The position numbers and the translations under genes are program-made. A stretch of DNA of 64,000 nt from Clostridia bacterium (GTDB lineage Bacteria; Bacillota; Clostridia; Oscillospirales; RGIG577): contig JAFWDJ010000007.1 in the NCBI GenBank assembly GCA_017513095.1, positions 103,733 to 167,732 on the forward strand. Direction: 5' to 3'. The notes under the pieces were generated by a model, which searched no databases, had not been told where the DNA came from, and was given only the letters and a program-made list of their open reading frames with translations. This document shows, one piece after another, positions 33,914-42,774 of this stretch (the stretch's first letter is position 1; every line of letters starts with the position of its first letter).

Positions 33914-35695
33914 TTAAGCCTTTGCCACTTCGTTGAAGCCTTCCTTTGCGGCATACGTGGTGTGAAGAAGCTCGTGCGCCTTATGCGAATTGGGCTCGTC
34001 GAGGAATTTCTCGTAAAGCTCGATTATCTGCGGATTGTTGTGCGACTGGCGAAGCTCTAAACGCTCGTCCTCGCTGTAAAGCGCCTTCGCTCTCTTCTCC
34101 TTGTACGTGTCCATGATGTCGTCGGACTCGTTGGGGAGGAAGCAGCTTCTTACGTAAGGCTGACCGCCGCCGTTGATGCAGCCGCCGGGGCAGCCCATTA
34201 TCTCGATGAAGTGATACTTCGAGGTGCCCGCTCTTATCTCGTCAAGCAGCACCTTCGCGGACTTCATGCCGGAGGCGATGGCAACGTTTACCTTCGTGCC
34301 GTTTATATCTATCGTCGCTTCGCGGATGCCCGCGTCGTGACCGCGCACCTCTTCAAACTTGATGCGGCCGTATTCCTTGCCGGTGAGCTTGAAGTATACG
34401 GTTCTGAGGGCTGCTTCCATAACGCCGCCCGTAACGCCGAAGATTACGGCTGCGCCGGTGTAATCGCCCATTATATCCTGGTCCCAATCCTCGTCGGGGA
34501 GGCGGTTGAAGATTATACCGCTGCGCTTTATCATCTTTGCAAGCTCGCGGGTAGTGATAACGGCGTCAACATCGTTAAGTCCGTTTACCTTAAGCTGCTC
34601 TCTGTCCTTCTCGTACTTCTTCGCAACGCAGGGCATTACGGATACGACGAATATATCTCTCGGGTCTATGCCGTTCGTTCTTGCCCAGTAGGACTTGATT
34701 ATAGCGCCCTGCATCTGATGCGGCGACTTGCAGCTCGAAAGATGCGGCAGAAGGTCGCCGTACGTATACTCGGCGTAGTTTATCCAGCCGGGCGAGCAGG
34801 AGGTTATCATCGGAAGCACGCCGCCGCTTGTGATGCGGTGAAGAAGCTCCGTGCCCTCCTCCATTATCGTAAGGTCCGCGCCGAAGTTTACGTCGTAAAC
34901 GCGCTCGAAGCCGAGTCTTCTCATTGCGGCTATCATCTTGCCCGTTACGGGAGTGCCTATCGGATATCCGAACTCCTCGCCCAAAGCGGCGCGTACTGCG
35001 GGAGCCGCCTGGATTATAACGTGCTTGCCCGCTGCCAGAGCCGCGTCTACCTTCGATATCTCGGAGTGCTCCATAAGAGCGCCCGTCGGGCAAACGTTTA
35101 CGCACTGGCCGCACTGAATGCACGGAGAATCGGCAAAGCTTCTGTTCTCTGCGGGAGAAACGAACGTGCGGAAGCCTCTGTTCTCGTAGCCGAGTATGCC
35201 GAGGCCGTGAGCGTTCTTGCATCTTTCGATGCATCTGCCGCAAAGTATGCACTTTGAGGTGTCGCGCACGAGCGCGGGAGCCAGCCTGTCTATATGCGTT
35301 TCGGAATGAACGCCCTTGAACGCGCCTTCCCTTGCGCCGGTGATCGACGCAACGTGAAGAAGCTCGCACTTGCCGTTCTTCTCGCACTGCTGGCAGTTCA
35401 TATTATGGTTCGACAAAAGGAGCTCAACGCTTCTTCTTCTTGCTTCAACGGCCTTCGGCGAGGATATGCGTATCTCCATTCCCTCGGAAACGGGATATAC
35501 GCAGCTTGCAACAAGGCCTCTCGCGCCAGTCGCCTCAACAAGGCAGACGCGGCAGGAGCCTCTGTTGCACTCGCCGTGATTGAATGCGCAAAGAGAGGGT
35601 ATCTCATAGCCGCACGCTTTTGCGGCTTCGAGAATAGTCATGCCGTCTTCGACCTGGTGAGCCACACCTTCGATTTTAATATTTATCTTTGACAT
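33914..35695 (-). CDS. hydA: [FeFe] hydrogenase catalytic subunit, group A (HydA)
   Basis: 593 residues. An N-terminal [2Fe-2S] domain (CAFNHGECNRGSCRVC about 36-51), a His/Cys segment (HNMNCQQCEKNGKC) and two [4Fe-4S] motifs (CILCGRCIERC and CIQCGQCVNVCPTGA) feed the H-cluster domain. Its three signatures are intact: L1 TSCSPGW, L2 MPCVAKKYE and L3 GCPGGCINGGGQP. The C-terminal small-subunit region follows. The enzyme evolves or takes up H2. Together with the HydB and HydC subunits encoded upstream, it forms the NADH-linked, probably ferredoxin-coupled (electron-bifurcating) complex of Clostridia. It is the last gene of the operon, 15 bases after hydB. The maturases HydE, HydF and HydG are not in the window. 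Confidence 0.96.
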   Translation of the reverse strand: MSKINIKIEGVAHQVEDGMTILEAAKACGYEIPSLCAFNHGECNRGSCRVCLVEATGARGLVASCVYPVSEGMEIRISSPKAVEARRRSVELLLSNHNMNCQQCEKNGKCELLHVASITGAREGAFKGVHSETHIDRLAPALVRDTSKCILCGRCIERCKNAHGLGILGYENRGFRTFVSPAENRSFADSPCIQCGQCVNVCPTGALMEHSEISKVDAALAAGKHVIIQAAPAVRAALGEEFGYPIGTPVTGKMIAAMRRLGFERVYDVNFGADLTIMEEGTELLHRITSGGVLPMITSCSPGWINYAEYTYGDLLPHLSSCKSPHQMQGAIIKSYWARTNGIDPRDIFVVSVMPCVAKKYEKDREQLKVNGLNDVDAVITTRELAKMIKRSGIIFNRLPDEDWDQDIMGDYTGAAVIFGVTGGVMEAALRTVYFKLTGKEYGRIKFEEVRGHDAGIREATIDINGTKVNVAIASGMKSAKVLLDEIRAGTSKYHFIEIMGCPGGCINGGGQPYVRSCFLPNESDDIMDTYKEKRAKALYSEDERLELRQSHNNPQIIELYEKFLDEPNSHKAHELLHTTYAAKEGFNEVAKA

Positions 35696-35710
35696 GAATT
35701 CATCCTCCTA

Positions 35711-37594
35711 TTATTGCTTCGATATCGCTTTGAACTTGCAGGTGGGCATACATGCTCCGCACTTTATGCACTTGCTTGCGTCTATCTTGAACGAAGCGAG
35801 CTTGTGACCGGGAGCTATATAGTCCGTTCTCTCGATGCAGCCTGCGGGGCAGCCCTTTGCGCACATGCCGCAGCCTATGCACTTCTCGGGATCGATGCGG
35901 TATTCCATAAGCTTCTTGCATACGTGAGCGGGGCACTTCTTGTCAACGATATGGGCTATATATTCGTCCTTAAAATGCGCCAGAGTGGAGTTTATCGGAT
36001 TTGCCGCGGTCTGACCGAGCGCGCAGAGCGAATTTGCCTTAACGGTCTGGCTCAGCTCTTCAAGCTCGTCAAGGTCCTCCATCGTACCCTTGCCCTCGGT
36101 TATGCGGGTGAGTATTTCAAGCATTCTCTTCGTGCCGATGCGGCAGGGCGTGCACTTGCCGCACGATTCGTCGCATATAAATTCCATATAGAACTTCGCA
36201 ACGTCTACCATGCAGTTGTCCTCGTCCATTACTATTGCGCCGCCGGAGCCCATCATCGAGCCCTTCTGAACAAGGTTGTCGAAATCTATCGGCTCGTCTA
36301 AAAAGTCGGTCGTAAGGCAGCCGCCCGAGGGACCGCCCGTCTGTATAGCCTTGAACTTCTTGCCGCCGGGGATGCCGCCGCCGATGTCGTAGATGAGCTC
36401 ACGAAGCGTGGTGCCCATCGGTACCTCTACGAGGCCTACGTTGTTTACCTTTCCGCCGAGCGCGAATACCTTCGTGCCCTTCGACTTTTCGGTGCCCACG
36501 CTTGCGAATTTAGCAGCGCCGTTTCTCATGATATAGGGAACGCACGCGAGCGTCTCAACGTTGTTTACGATGGTGGGCTTGCCCCAAAGACCCTCAACTG
36601 CCGGGAACGGCGGACGGGGTCTGGGCATTCCGCGCTTGCCCTCGATGGAGTTAAGAAGCGCCGTTTCCTCGCCGCAGACGAACGCGCCCGCGCCAAGACG
36701 GATGTGACAGTCGAAGCTAAAGCCGGTGCCGAGTATGTTCTCGCCGAGCAAGCCTGCTTCCTTTGCCTGCTTTATTGCTATTCTGAGGCGGCGAACGGCT
36801 ATCGGATACTCCGCGCGAACGTAGAAGTAGCCGTTCTTTGCGCCTATTGCGTAGCCCGCAATTACCATGCCCTCGATTACGGCAAGCGGATTTCCTTCAA
36901 GTATGCTTCTGTCCATGAACGCGCCGGGGTCGCCCTCGTCGCCGTTGCAGACAACGTATTTTTCATCGTTCTTCTGATTCAGCGCGAACTGCCACTTGCG
37001 TCCCGACGGGAAGCCGCCGCCTCCGCGCCCGCGAAGGCCCGACGCGAGTATCTCGTCGACTACCTCCTGCTGAGTCATGGAAAGAGCCTTTTTGAGGCCC
37101 TGATATGCGCCCATGCCAAGCGCCTCGTTTATGTCCTCGGGATTTATAACGCCGCAGCCGTAAAGAGCTACGCGGCTCTGCTTTTTATAGAAGGTGATAT
37201 CGTCCTGCTTCGATATCTTTTCGCCCGAAGCGGGATCTACGTATAACAGGCGCTCAACTACCTTGCCGCCGATGATGTCGGATTCTACAATCTCCTCAAC
37301 GTCCTCGATCTTAACGAGACGGTAAAGCGTGTCCTCGGGGTAAATCTTTACGAACGGACCCTGCGAGCAGAAGCCGAAGCAGCCTACCATGTTCACGGTG
37401 GCCTTGTCCGACGCGCCCTTAGCCTCAAGCACTTCTTTGAACTTCTTCGTTATCTCGTCGGAGTGGCTGCTTAAGCATCCCGTACCGCCGCATAAAACGA
37501 TGTGGCGCTTGCCGTCCGAGCCCGTGAGCTTGGCGTTTAAGCTTTCGGTGAGCTTACTTATGTTTTCGTTTAAGCTGTCGATGGTCTTGATCAT
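35711..37594 (-). CDS. hydB: Hydrogenase subunit B, NuoF-like flavoprotein
   Basis: 627 residues. An N-terminal thioredoxin-like [2Fe-2S] region (about 30-110; CGGTGCLSSHS, CFGFCSQGP) is followed by the NuoF core: 'GLRGRGGGGFPSGRKW' and 'CNGDEGDPGAFMDR' bind FMN and NADH, then an SLBB domain, and 'CGKCTPCRIG' holds a 4Fe-4S cluster. Two ferredoxin-type motifs close the protein (CIGCGMCAKGCPAG, CIKCGACMPTC). This is the subunit that exchanges electrons with NAD(H) and, in bifurcating complexes, couples to ferredoxin. It overlaps the hydC stop by 4 bases (37591-37594), indicating translational coupling. Confidence 0.95.
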   Translation of the reverse strand: MIKTIDSLNENISKLTESLNAKLTGSDGKRHIVLCGGTGCLSSHSDEITKKFKEVLEAKGASDKATVNMVGCFGFCSQGPFVKIYPEDTLYRLVKIEDVEEIVESDIIGGKVVERLLYVDPASGEKISKQDDITFYKKQSRVALYGCGVINPEDINEALGMGAYQGLKKALSMTQQEVVDEILASGLRGRGGGGFPSGRKWQFALNQKNDEKYVVCNGDEGDPGAFMDRSILEGNPLAVIEGMVIAGYAIGAKNGYFYVRAEYPIAVRRLRIAIKQAKEAGLLGENILGTGFSFDCHIRLGAGAFVCGEETALLNSIEGKRGMPRPRPPFPAVEGLWGKPTIVNNVETLACVPYIMRNGAAKFASVGTEKSKGTKVFALGGKVNNVGLVEVPMGTTLRELIYDIGGGIPGGKKFKAIQTGGPSGGCLTTDFLDEPIDFDNLVQKGSMMGSGGAIVMDEDNCMVDVAKFYMEFICDESCGKCTPCRIGTKRMLEILTRITEGKGTMEDLDELEELSQTVKANSLCALGQTAANPINSTLAHFKDEYIAHIVDKKCPAHVCKKLMEYRIDPEKCIGCGMCAKGCPAGCIERTDYIAPGHKLASFKIDASKCIKCGACMPTCKFKAISKQ

Positions 37595-38082
37595 GCGCTG
37601 ACACCTTCCTTTGCCTTATATTCAGCAACTATGCCCGGCACCTTATCTACCGAGACCTTGGGATATACGGTCCCGTTAATGGTAACTGCGGGAGCAATGC
37701 CGCAGGCGCCTATGCAACGAAGCGCGTCGAGAGTAAACATACCGTCCTTCGAAGTCTGACCGGGACGGATGCCCAGTATCTCCGAAAACTTGTCAATGAC
37801 CTGCTGAGCGCCCTTTACGTAACATGCGGTACCGAGGCAGCAGCCTATTACGTATTTGCCCTTCGGCTCAAGCGAGAAGAAGGAATAAAACGTAACGACT
37901 CCGTAGATCTCGGCAACCGAAATGCCCGTCTGCTCCGATACGATCTGCTGTACCTCCAGCGGAATGTAACCATACTCGTTCTGAATATCACTCAAAATCA
38001 TCATGAGCGGCGTTTTTTCGTCCTTATAACGTCCGCAAATCTCGAGGATAGTCGCAACGGCCTTTTCATTGAGCTTTGCCAT
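37591..38082 (-). CDS. hydC: Hydrogenase subunit C, NuoE-like thioredoxin-fold [2Fe-2S] protein
   Basis: 163 residues. A helical N-terminal half ('GYIPLEVQQIVSEQTGISVAEIYGVVTFYSFF') is typical of NuoE/HydC. The [2Fe-2S] ligands lie in 'CCLGTACYVKG' and 'LRCIGACGIAPAVTIN'. It passes electrons within the hydrogenase complex. It is the first gene of the hydCBA operon; AAAGGGTG precedes the ATG. The AT-rich upstream region has no clear consensus promoter that I can place. Confidence 0.94.
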   Translation of the reverse strand: MAKLNEKAVATILEICGRYKDEKTPLMMILSDIQNEYGYIPLEVQQIVSEQTGISVAEIYGVVTFYSFFSLEPKGKYVIGCCLGTACYVKGAQQVIDKFSEILGIRPGQTSKDGMFTLDALRCIGACGIAPAVTINGTVYPKVSVDKVPGIVAEYKAKEGVSA

Positions 38083-38647
38083 GCTATCACCCTTTCTGTG
38101 GATTTATACATAAATTATTTAATATATCTCTCGCGCATAACATTTTTCGCGTTTGTCTTTAAATGTCAATTTGCAAAAATAACGAGAGAAAGCGACTGAT
38201 TTATAATCGCGGTACAATAAAGCGCTGCGGGGACGAAATACGCATTAAAAAATACGCACACGTATGACAATTCACCGTTCCCCAAGTTTTCCCCGATATC
38301 CGAAACTTTATTATGCCGCCGGTTTTTTCGGCGCGGCGCACATTCCGCGGCCGAAAAATGTCCCTAAAAACCCGCATTATTCATGCATTTGCGTTTTCCC
38401 TGCATTTGCCTATTTTTTGGTAATACTGCACAAAGCGCTGCGAACAATGCGGTGTATCTATAAAAAATATAAATACATTTTTCAAGGATTTTGGCATTTA
38501 TTTATCAATATCATAACTATAATACTATATCGTTAATTATTTTTCAATATCTAAAAGATAAAAAAATAACAAAATTTAATGTATTTTTCGAGATTTTTTT
38601 CACTTTCGGGAAAACGCATCAAAAAACGGCCCCGAAATACAAAAAAC
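38083..38647. other. Intergenic region upstream of hydC; no gene seen
   Basis: About 565 bases without a credible gene. The right part (about 38454-38640) is strongly A+T-rich. A hairpin-prone segment (TTTTTTCGGC...GCCGAAAAA) lies near 38323-38357. The hyd promoter should lie at the left edge; TTGACA occurs on the minus strand near 38165-38172 but lacks a good -10 at proper spacing. Confidence 0.5.
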
Positions 38648-38673
38648 GTCGGCAAAGAATACTCTTTGCCGAC
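38648..38673 (-). terminator. Terminator after the aquaporin gene
   Basis: A 10-bp perfect stem (GTCGGCAAAG / CTTTGCCGAC), 6-nt loop. The minus-strand exit is GTTTTTTG. Confidence 0.88.
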
Positions 38674-38697
38674 GCCAGAAAATCTAAACAGCTTGTT

Positions 38698-39423
38698 TTA
38701 CTTCTTTTTGCCGCCTTTGTTTGTCTCGGGAGCTTTCTTGCCTTCGAGGCCCTTGTATACGAGAGCCGCAAGGATCGCGCCGATAAGGGGACCTACGATA
38801 AATACCCACAGGCTTGCAAGCGGAGCCGCGTTGCCGCCTATCGCTGCGATAAGTGCGGGGCCTATGCTTCTTGCCGGGTTTACGGAGGTACCGGTAAGGC
38901 CGATGCCGAGAATGTGAACTCCGACGAGCGTAAGACCGATCACGAGGCCGCCGAACGAGCCGTGACCCGCCCTTGACGACGTAACGCCCAGGATGCAGAT
39001 AACGAAGATGAACGTAAGGATTATCTCGACGATAAGACCCGCGCCCGCGCTGCCGTTCACGCCGGCAAGGCCGTTCGTGCCGAGGCCGCCCGTCTTGTCC
39101 TCAACGCCGCCCATACCGAAGATGCCCGCGAGTATGGCGGAGCCGATTATGGCGCCGATTATCTGCGAGATTATATATCCCACAAAATCCTTGCCGCTCA
39201 TGCCGCCCTTGATAAGCACGCCCAGGGATACGGCCGGGTTAATGTGGCAGCCCGAAATATTGCCGATGGAGTAAGCCATCGCAACTATGGACAGACCGAA
39301 CGCAAGCGCCGTAAGGATATATCCTCCGCCGTTCGCAGAGTCGCATCCGACGAGCATTGCCGTGCCGCAGCCCAGGATTACCAGAACCATCGTACCGATA
39401 CATTCGGCAAGATACTTTCTCAT
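38698..39423 (-). CDS. Aquaporin (MIP family), AqpZ-like
   Basis: 241 residues from the ATG at 39423 (AAGGAGG 8-10 bases upstream); the frame stays open for 30 more codons that overlap the promoter. Six membrane helices and two half-helices are visible. Both NPA motifs are present: 'GCHINPAVSLGV' in the first half and 'SVNPARSIGPAL' in the second. NPARS, rather than the NPARD of glycerol facilitators, points to a water channel. 'YLAECIGTMVLVILGCGTAM' is the usual first helix. It is monocistronic with its own promoter and terminator and probably serves osmotic balance in the cell membrane. Confidence 0.93.
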   Translation of the reverse strand: MRKYLAECIGTMVLVILGCGTAMLVGCDSANGGGYILTALAFGLSIVAMAYSIGNISGCHINPAVSLGVLIKGGMSGKDFVGYIISQIIGAIIGSAILAGIFGMGGVEDKTGGLGTNGLAGVNGSAGAGLIVEIILTFIFVICILGVTSSRAGHGSFGGLVIGLTLVGVHILGIGLTGTSVNPARSIGPALIAAIGGNAAPLASLWVFIVGPLIGAILAALVYKGLEGKKAPETNKGGKKK

Positions 39424-39471
39424 AATTATACCCTCCTTTGATAAGAAAAAAACAATTGTTGATGCACGTTT

Positions 39472-39500
39472 ATTATCGCTCCAAACGCGGTGTGCGTCAA
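39472..39500 (-). promoter_or_regulatory. Aquaporin promoter
   Basis: TTGACG at 39500-39495 and GATAAT at 39477-39472 on the minus strand, 17-base spacing. Confidence 0.7.
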
Positions 39501-39612
39501 GTACCCTTTGCAAATATCGCCCGCCGCGGATATGGATGCGCGTCTGATATATATGACGTAATATTTGCGTTTTTGATTCGTTTTTGAAAAAAATTTTTGG
39601 GTGGAAAGTAAA

Positions 39613-39641
39613 AATACCGCCGATTTAAAATCGGCGGTATT
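39613..39641 (-). terminator. Terminator after the PD-(D/E)XK-type gene
   Basis: A 13-bp perfect stem (AATACCGCCGATT / AATCGGCGGTATT) with a 3-nt loop, followed on the minus strand by TTTTTAC. Confidence 0.88.
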
Positions 39642-39729
39642 CTCTATGAGCAATATTGCGATTTTAACAAAACAGCGGGAATCGTAATATTTCGTAACAC
39701 TCCGCGCAGACGTAACACTTCAAAAAGTG

Positions 39730-40596
39730 TTATTCGGAGATATTAAAATACTCCATTGAACTCAGAATACATGATTCAATAAACTGCTTATGTTTTTTGT
39801 ATTCGTTATAGTCCTTAATACGCAAATAATACTCCCTAAAACGAGGCTTATAGCTTAGGTCAAGCCCTTCATTTTCCGCCGTTTTGATTAACTCCGAATC
39901 ATCATGACCTTTGAACATTAGGTACATGTAGTCCTTTTTGGGGCGAAACATTAAAAAATTCTTTGATATGCCATCTTTTGCCATTCCAATGTAGTGTTTA
40001 TTATATTTTAGGGCATACCCTCCGATGAAATTTTGAAGATCTCCGAATATTAAATCTACTTCTTTAAGCATTTTAGGGGTGCTTTTATTCTCCCAATACT
40101 TTCGGTCTGTAACCTCAAACTGCTCGTCGTCTTCAACGGCATACGTTACTCTATCCAATACTTTTGTAAATACCAGCGAATAATCTTCGCCTTGCTTATA
40201 TGCTGAAAGCTGTAATGCGATTAACGGAATTGAACCGTTGAATAAAGAGATTACATTCATAAACCTTCCCGTAATCTCTTCTGCGACGATTACAGCGCAA
40301 TGATCATACTGCGGATAGCGTTTTCTCTCGCTGTCCCAATACTCAATCGTGCGGATAATATGACTCGGGTCTGTCGCCCCAAGCTGGATTTCGACTTCGT
40401 AGCGCGTTCCGTTATCATCTGCAAGAAGCAAATCAAGCCGTCCTCCGTTGGGCTGCACCTTTTCTCTTTGAATTGGAGATAAATCGCCCAGTCCCAAAAC
40501 AGATGGGTCGCGAAAGATAAAGTCTTGGATTAACTTTTCACTTATGTCTGTGTGGGGCTTTAAATAGACTTTTTCCATGCTAACCAGTTTTGCCAT
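39730..40596 (-). CDS. PD-(D/E)XK-type nuclease-like protein, hypothetical
   Basis: 288 residues. Residues about 51-71 (GGRLDLLLADDNGTRYEVEIQ) look like a PD-(D/E)XK core: Asp55, a strand, then E-V-E-I-Q with Gln71 in place of the usual Lys, an accepted variant. 'LGLGDLSPIQREKVQPN' before it resembles the entry to NucS/DUF91-type nucleases. The C-terminal part (about 190-288) is helical and lacks a recognised domain. The gene is visibly more A+T-rich than its neighbours and lies just downstream of tRNA-Pro, a common site of integration, so it may be acquired. AGGGGGAG precedes the ATG. A defence or DNA-repair role is possible; neither is shown. Confidence 0.7.
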   Translation of the reverse strand: MAKLVSMEKVYLKPHTDISEKLIQDFIFRDPSVLGLGDLSPIQREKVQPNGGRLDLLLADDNGTRYEVEIQLGATDPSHIIRTIEYWDSERKRYPQYDHCAVIVAEEITGRFMNVISLFNGSIPLIALQLSAYKQGEDYSLVFTKVLDRVTYAVEDDEQFEVTDRKYWENKSTPKMLKEVDLIFGDLQNFIGGYALKYNKHYIGMAKDGISKNFLMFRPKKDYMYLMFKGHDDSELIKTAENEGLDLSYKPRFREYYLRIKDYNEYKKHKQFIESCILSSMEYFNISE

Positions 40597-40644
40597 TCTT
40601 TACTCCCCCTAATATCACTTTGGAACCCAATATGAACTATGCTA

Positions 40645-40673
40645 AAAATAACAAGGATTGTTGCCTTTGTCAA
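40645..40673 (-). promoter_or_regulatory. Possible promoter of the PD-(D/E)XK-type gene
   Basis: TTGACA (40673-40668) and TATTTT (40650-40645) on the minus strand, 17-base spacing. The -35 falls in the loop of the tRNA-Pro terminator. Confidence 0.45.
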
Positions 40674-40686
40674 GACAGCAATCCTT
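40653..40686 (-). terminator. Terminator after tRNA-Pro
   Basis: An AAGGATTG-cored stem of 13 bp with G-U pairs; the minus-strand exit is GTTATTTTTA. Confidence 0.75.
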
Positions 40687-40693
40687 TTCTTCA

Positions 40694-40770
40694 TGGTCGA
40701 GGTGACAGGATTTGAACCTGCGGCCTCTGCGTCCCGAACGCAGCGCTCTACCAAACTGAGCCACACCTCG
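40694..40770 (-). tRNA. tRNA-Pro (CGG)
   Basis: 77 nt including an encoded CCA. The acceptor stem is CGAGGTG/CACCTCG. The anticodon stem is CTGCG/CGCAG with loop TTCGGGA, so the anticodon is CGG, reading CCG. The T arm GCAGG-TTCAAAT-CCTGT is present. Confidence 0.95.
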
Positions 40771-40887
40771 ATGTGACTTTTATATTATATCGAAGCAGAT
40801 ATCGTTTGTCAATTATGTTTATAAAAAAATTTCGCATTTTCGCATACTTCTTTTTTGAGCGAAAGATACTACGCATGAGGTGATTCT

Positions 40888-41337
40888 ATGCAGATTGGCA
40901 GCGCGGATTATCAAACGCTTGTAAAACGCTTCTCAAAAAACTCGCGAACGGCCAAAAATACACTAAACGCCTTCTGGACGGGCGGCCTTATATGCATTCT
41001 CGGGCAGGCGCTTCTCGATCTTTTTGATTCACAGAAGCATCTGACGCACGACGAGGCCGTCGCCGCCGTTACGGTGGTGCTCGTGCTTCTTTCCGCGCTT
41101 GCGACGGGCGCGGGCCTCTACAAGCCTGTCGCGAAATTCGCGGGTGCCGGCACGCTGATACCCGTTACGGGCTTTGCGAACGCCGTCGTGTCCGCAGGGC
41201 TTGAATTTCGCTCGGAGGGGCTTGTAACGGGGCTCGGGATAAAGCTTTTTACGATAGCGGGGCCCGTTATCGTCTACGGCAGCGCCGCCTCATTTATCTA
41301 CGGCGTAATTCTATGGATAATAAAGACTCTCGCGTGA
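40888..41337 (+). CDS. spoVAC: Stage V sporulation protein AC
   Basis: 149 residues, an integral membrane protein of the SpoVA channel that moves Ca-dipicolinate into the forespore and out again at germination. 'FSKNSRTAKNTLNAFWTGGLICILGQ' near the N-terminus and 'ALATGAGLYKPVAKFAGAGTLIPVTGFANAV' are typical SpoVAC segments; four to five helices are visible. GAGGTG sits 6 bases before the ATG. It is the first gene of spoVAC-AD-AE, the minimal trio of Clostridia. A forespore-specific (sigma-G) promoter is expected upstream, but I could not place one with confidence. The tRNA-Pro gene is divergent. Confidence 0.95.
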   Translation: MQIGSADYQTLVKRFSKNSRTAKNTLNAFWTGGLICILGQALLDLFDSQKHLTHDEAVAAVTVVLVLLSALATGAGLYKPVAKFAGAGTLIPVTGFANAVVSAGLEFRSEGLVTGLGIKLFTIAGPVIVYGSAASFIYGVILWIIKTLA

Positions 41338-41349
41338 GGTGAAACCGTC

Positions 41350-42375
41350 ATGAAACGAAAAAAACGAGGCACTATTCTCTTTTCGTCTCCCCCTTCGATA
41401 ATCGCAAACGCCGCCGTCGTCGGAAAAACGGAGGGCGAAGGGCCGCTTGCCGCCCATTTTGACGCGATATGCCAGGACGACAGGTTCTGCGAGAAAACGT
41501 GGGAAAAGGCCGAGGCTTCGCTTCAAAAGCAGACGCTTTCGACGGCCATAAAGAAGGCCGGACTTTCGGCTGACGATATTGATATGCTCTTTTCGGGCGA
41601 TCTTTTAAACCAGTGCGTCGCCTCGGGCTACTGCGCGCGCGATATGCGCATCCCCTTCTTCGGGCTTTACGGCGCGTGCTCCACAATGGCGGAGGCGCTG
41701 ACGCTTGCGGCCGTTATGACGGGCGGCGGATACGCCGAACGCGCCGCCGCGGTGACGTCGTCGCACTTTTGCACCGCCGAAAGGCAGTTTCGCTTCCCCC
41801 TCGAATACGGCGGCCAGCGCACGCCCACCTCTCAGCGCACGGTCACGGGCTGCGGCGCGGCGATACTTTCGCGCACGCGAAAGCCGCCGTATATACTCTG
41901 CTGCACGCCGGGCAGAGTCGTCGACCTCGGTATAAAGGACATAAACAACATGGGTGCGGCAATGGCGCCCGCTGCCTGCGACACGCTCGTTTCCTTTTTT
42001 TCGGATACAGGCCTTTCCCCGTCCTCGTTCGACCTTATACTTACGGGCGACCTCGGCGCTGCGGGCGCCGACCTTCTTTTGGAGACGGCAGAGCGCGCGG
42101 GCATTTCGCTTCGAAGCAACTACGACGACTGCGGGCGCATGATCTTTGATTCACGGGCGCAGGATACGCATTCGGGCGGCTCGGGCTGCGGCTGCAGCGG
42201 TGCCGTGATATGCTCCTACGTCTTAAATCAGATGAGGATCGGCAAAATCGCAAGCGTGCTCTTCGTCGGCACGGGCGCGCTCATGAGCCCGACGGTGCTC
42301 AATCAAAAGGAATCCATACCCTGCATCGCGCACGCCGTATATATATCGAACAGCACGGCGTTCAAAGGAGGATGA
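41350..42375 (+). CDS. spoVAD: Stage V sporulation protein AD
   Basis: 341 residues, the soluble thiolase-fold SpoVA subunit that binds dipicolinate on the inner membrane of the spore. 'GTILFSSPPSIIANAAVVGKTEGEGPL' opens the protein. 'MLFSGDLLNQCVASGYCARD' and 'PFFGLYGACSTMAEAL' resemble the thiolase-fold core. 'GGSGCGCSGAVICSYVL' and 'LFVGTGALMSPTVLNQ' are the standard C-terminal motifs. It starts 12 bases after the spoVAC stop codon and ends just before spoVAE. Confidence 0.96.
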   Translation: MKRKKRGTILFSSPPSIIANAAVVGKTEGEGPLAAHFDAICQDDRFCEKTWEKAEASLQKQTLSTAIKKAGLSADDIDMLFSGDLLNQCVASGYCARDMRIPFFGLYGACSTMAEALTLAAVMTGGGYAERAAAVTSSHFCTAERQFRFPLEYGGQRTPTSQRTVTGCGAAILSRTRKPPYILCCTPGRVVDLGIKDINNMGAAMAPAACDTLVSFFSDTGLSPSSFDLILTGDLGAAGADLLLETAERAGISLRSNYDDCGRMIFDSRAQDTHSGGSGCGCSGAVICSYVLNQMRIGKIASVLFVGTGALMSPTVLNQKESIPCIAHAVYISNSTAFKGG

Positions 42376-42376
42376 C

Positions 42377-42730
42377 ATGCAGTATCTTCTGGCTTTTCTT
42401 ATCGGCGGCGCGATATGCGCCGCGGGGCAGCTTCTCATCGACAAAACAAATCTCACGCCCGCGCGCATCCTCACGGGATACGTCGTTATTGGAGTCGTGC
42501 TCACGGGCGCGGGGCTCTACGGCCCGTTCGTTTCGTTCGCCGGAGCGGGCGCGACGGTGCCGATACTCGGATTCGGCTATTCTCTTGCGCGCGGCGTCGA
42601 GCAGGCCGTCGAACGCTCGGGACTGCTCGGCGCGTTCATGGGCGGCTTTACGGCAACCTCGGCGGGCATTGCCGCCGCGATAATCTTCGCCGTCGCCGCC
42701 GCGCTTATTTTCAGGCCCACGCGGAAATGA
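42377..42730 (+). CDS. spoVAE: Stage V sporulation protein AE
   Basis: 117 residues, a small membrane protein with four helices that completes the SpoVAC/AD/AE channel unit. 'YLLAFLIGGAICAAGQLLIDKTNLTPARILTGYVVIG' and 'LYGPFVSFAGAGATVPILGFGYSLARGVEQAV' are characteristic and resemble SpoVAC, to which it is related. It starts one base after the spoVAD stop codon, with AAAGGAGG inside the end of spoVAD. SpoVAA/AB-type genes are not present next to it, as in other Clostridia. Confidence 0.95.
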   Translation: MQYLLAFLIGGAICAAGQLLIDKTNLTPARILTGYVVIGVVLTGAGLYGPFVSFAGAGATVPILGFGYSLARGVEQAVERSGLLGAFMGGFTATSAGIAAAIIFAVAAALIFRPTRK

Positions 42731-42759
42731 CAGGACCGCCCGATTCACGGGCGGTCCTG
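42731..42759. terminator. Hairpin terminator between spoVAE and the convergent gene
   Basis: A 12-bp perfect stem (CAGGACCGCCCG / CGGGCGGTCCTG), 5-nt loop; T-tails are weak on both sides. Confidence 0.65.
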
Positions 42760-42774
42760 TATGACGTTATTCGT

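Noticed and set aside
34211-35257. Open frame (348 codons) antisense to hydA
   Set aside because: Shadow of the hydrogenase gene in the opposite frame; the protein has no recognisable features.
40801-40887. Sigma-G promoter in front of spoVAC
   Set aside because: A CATACT -10-like sequence occurs at 40843-40848, but no -35 lies at the right spacing, so no site is claimed although one is expected.
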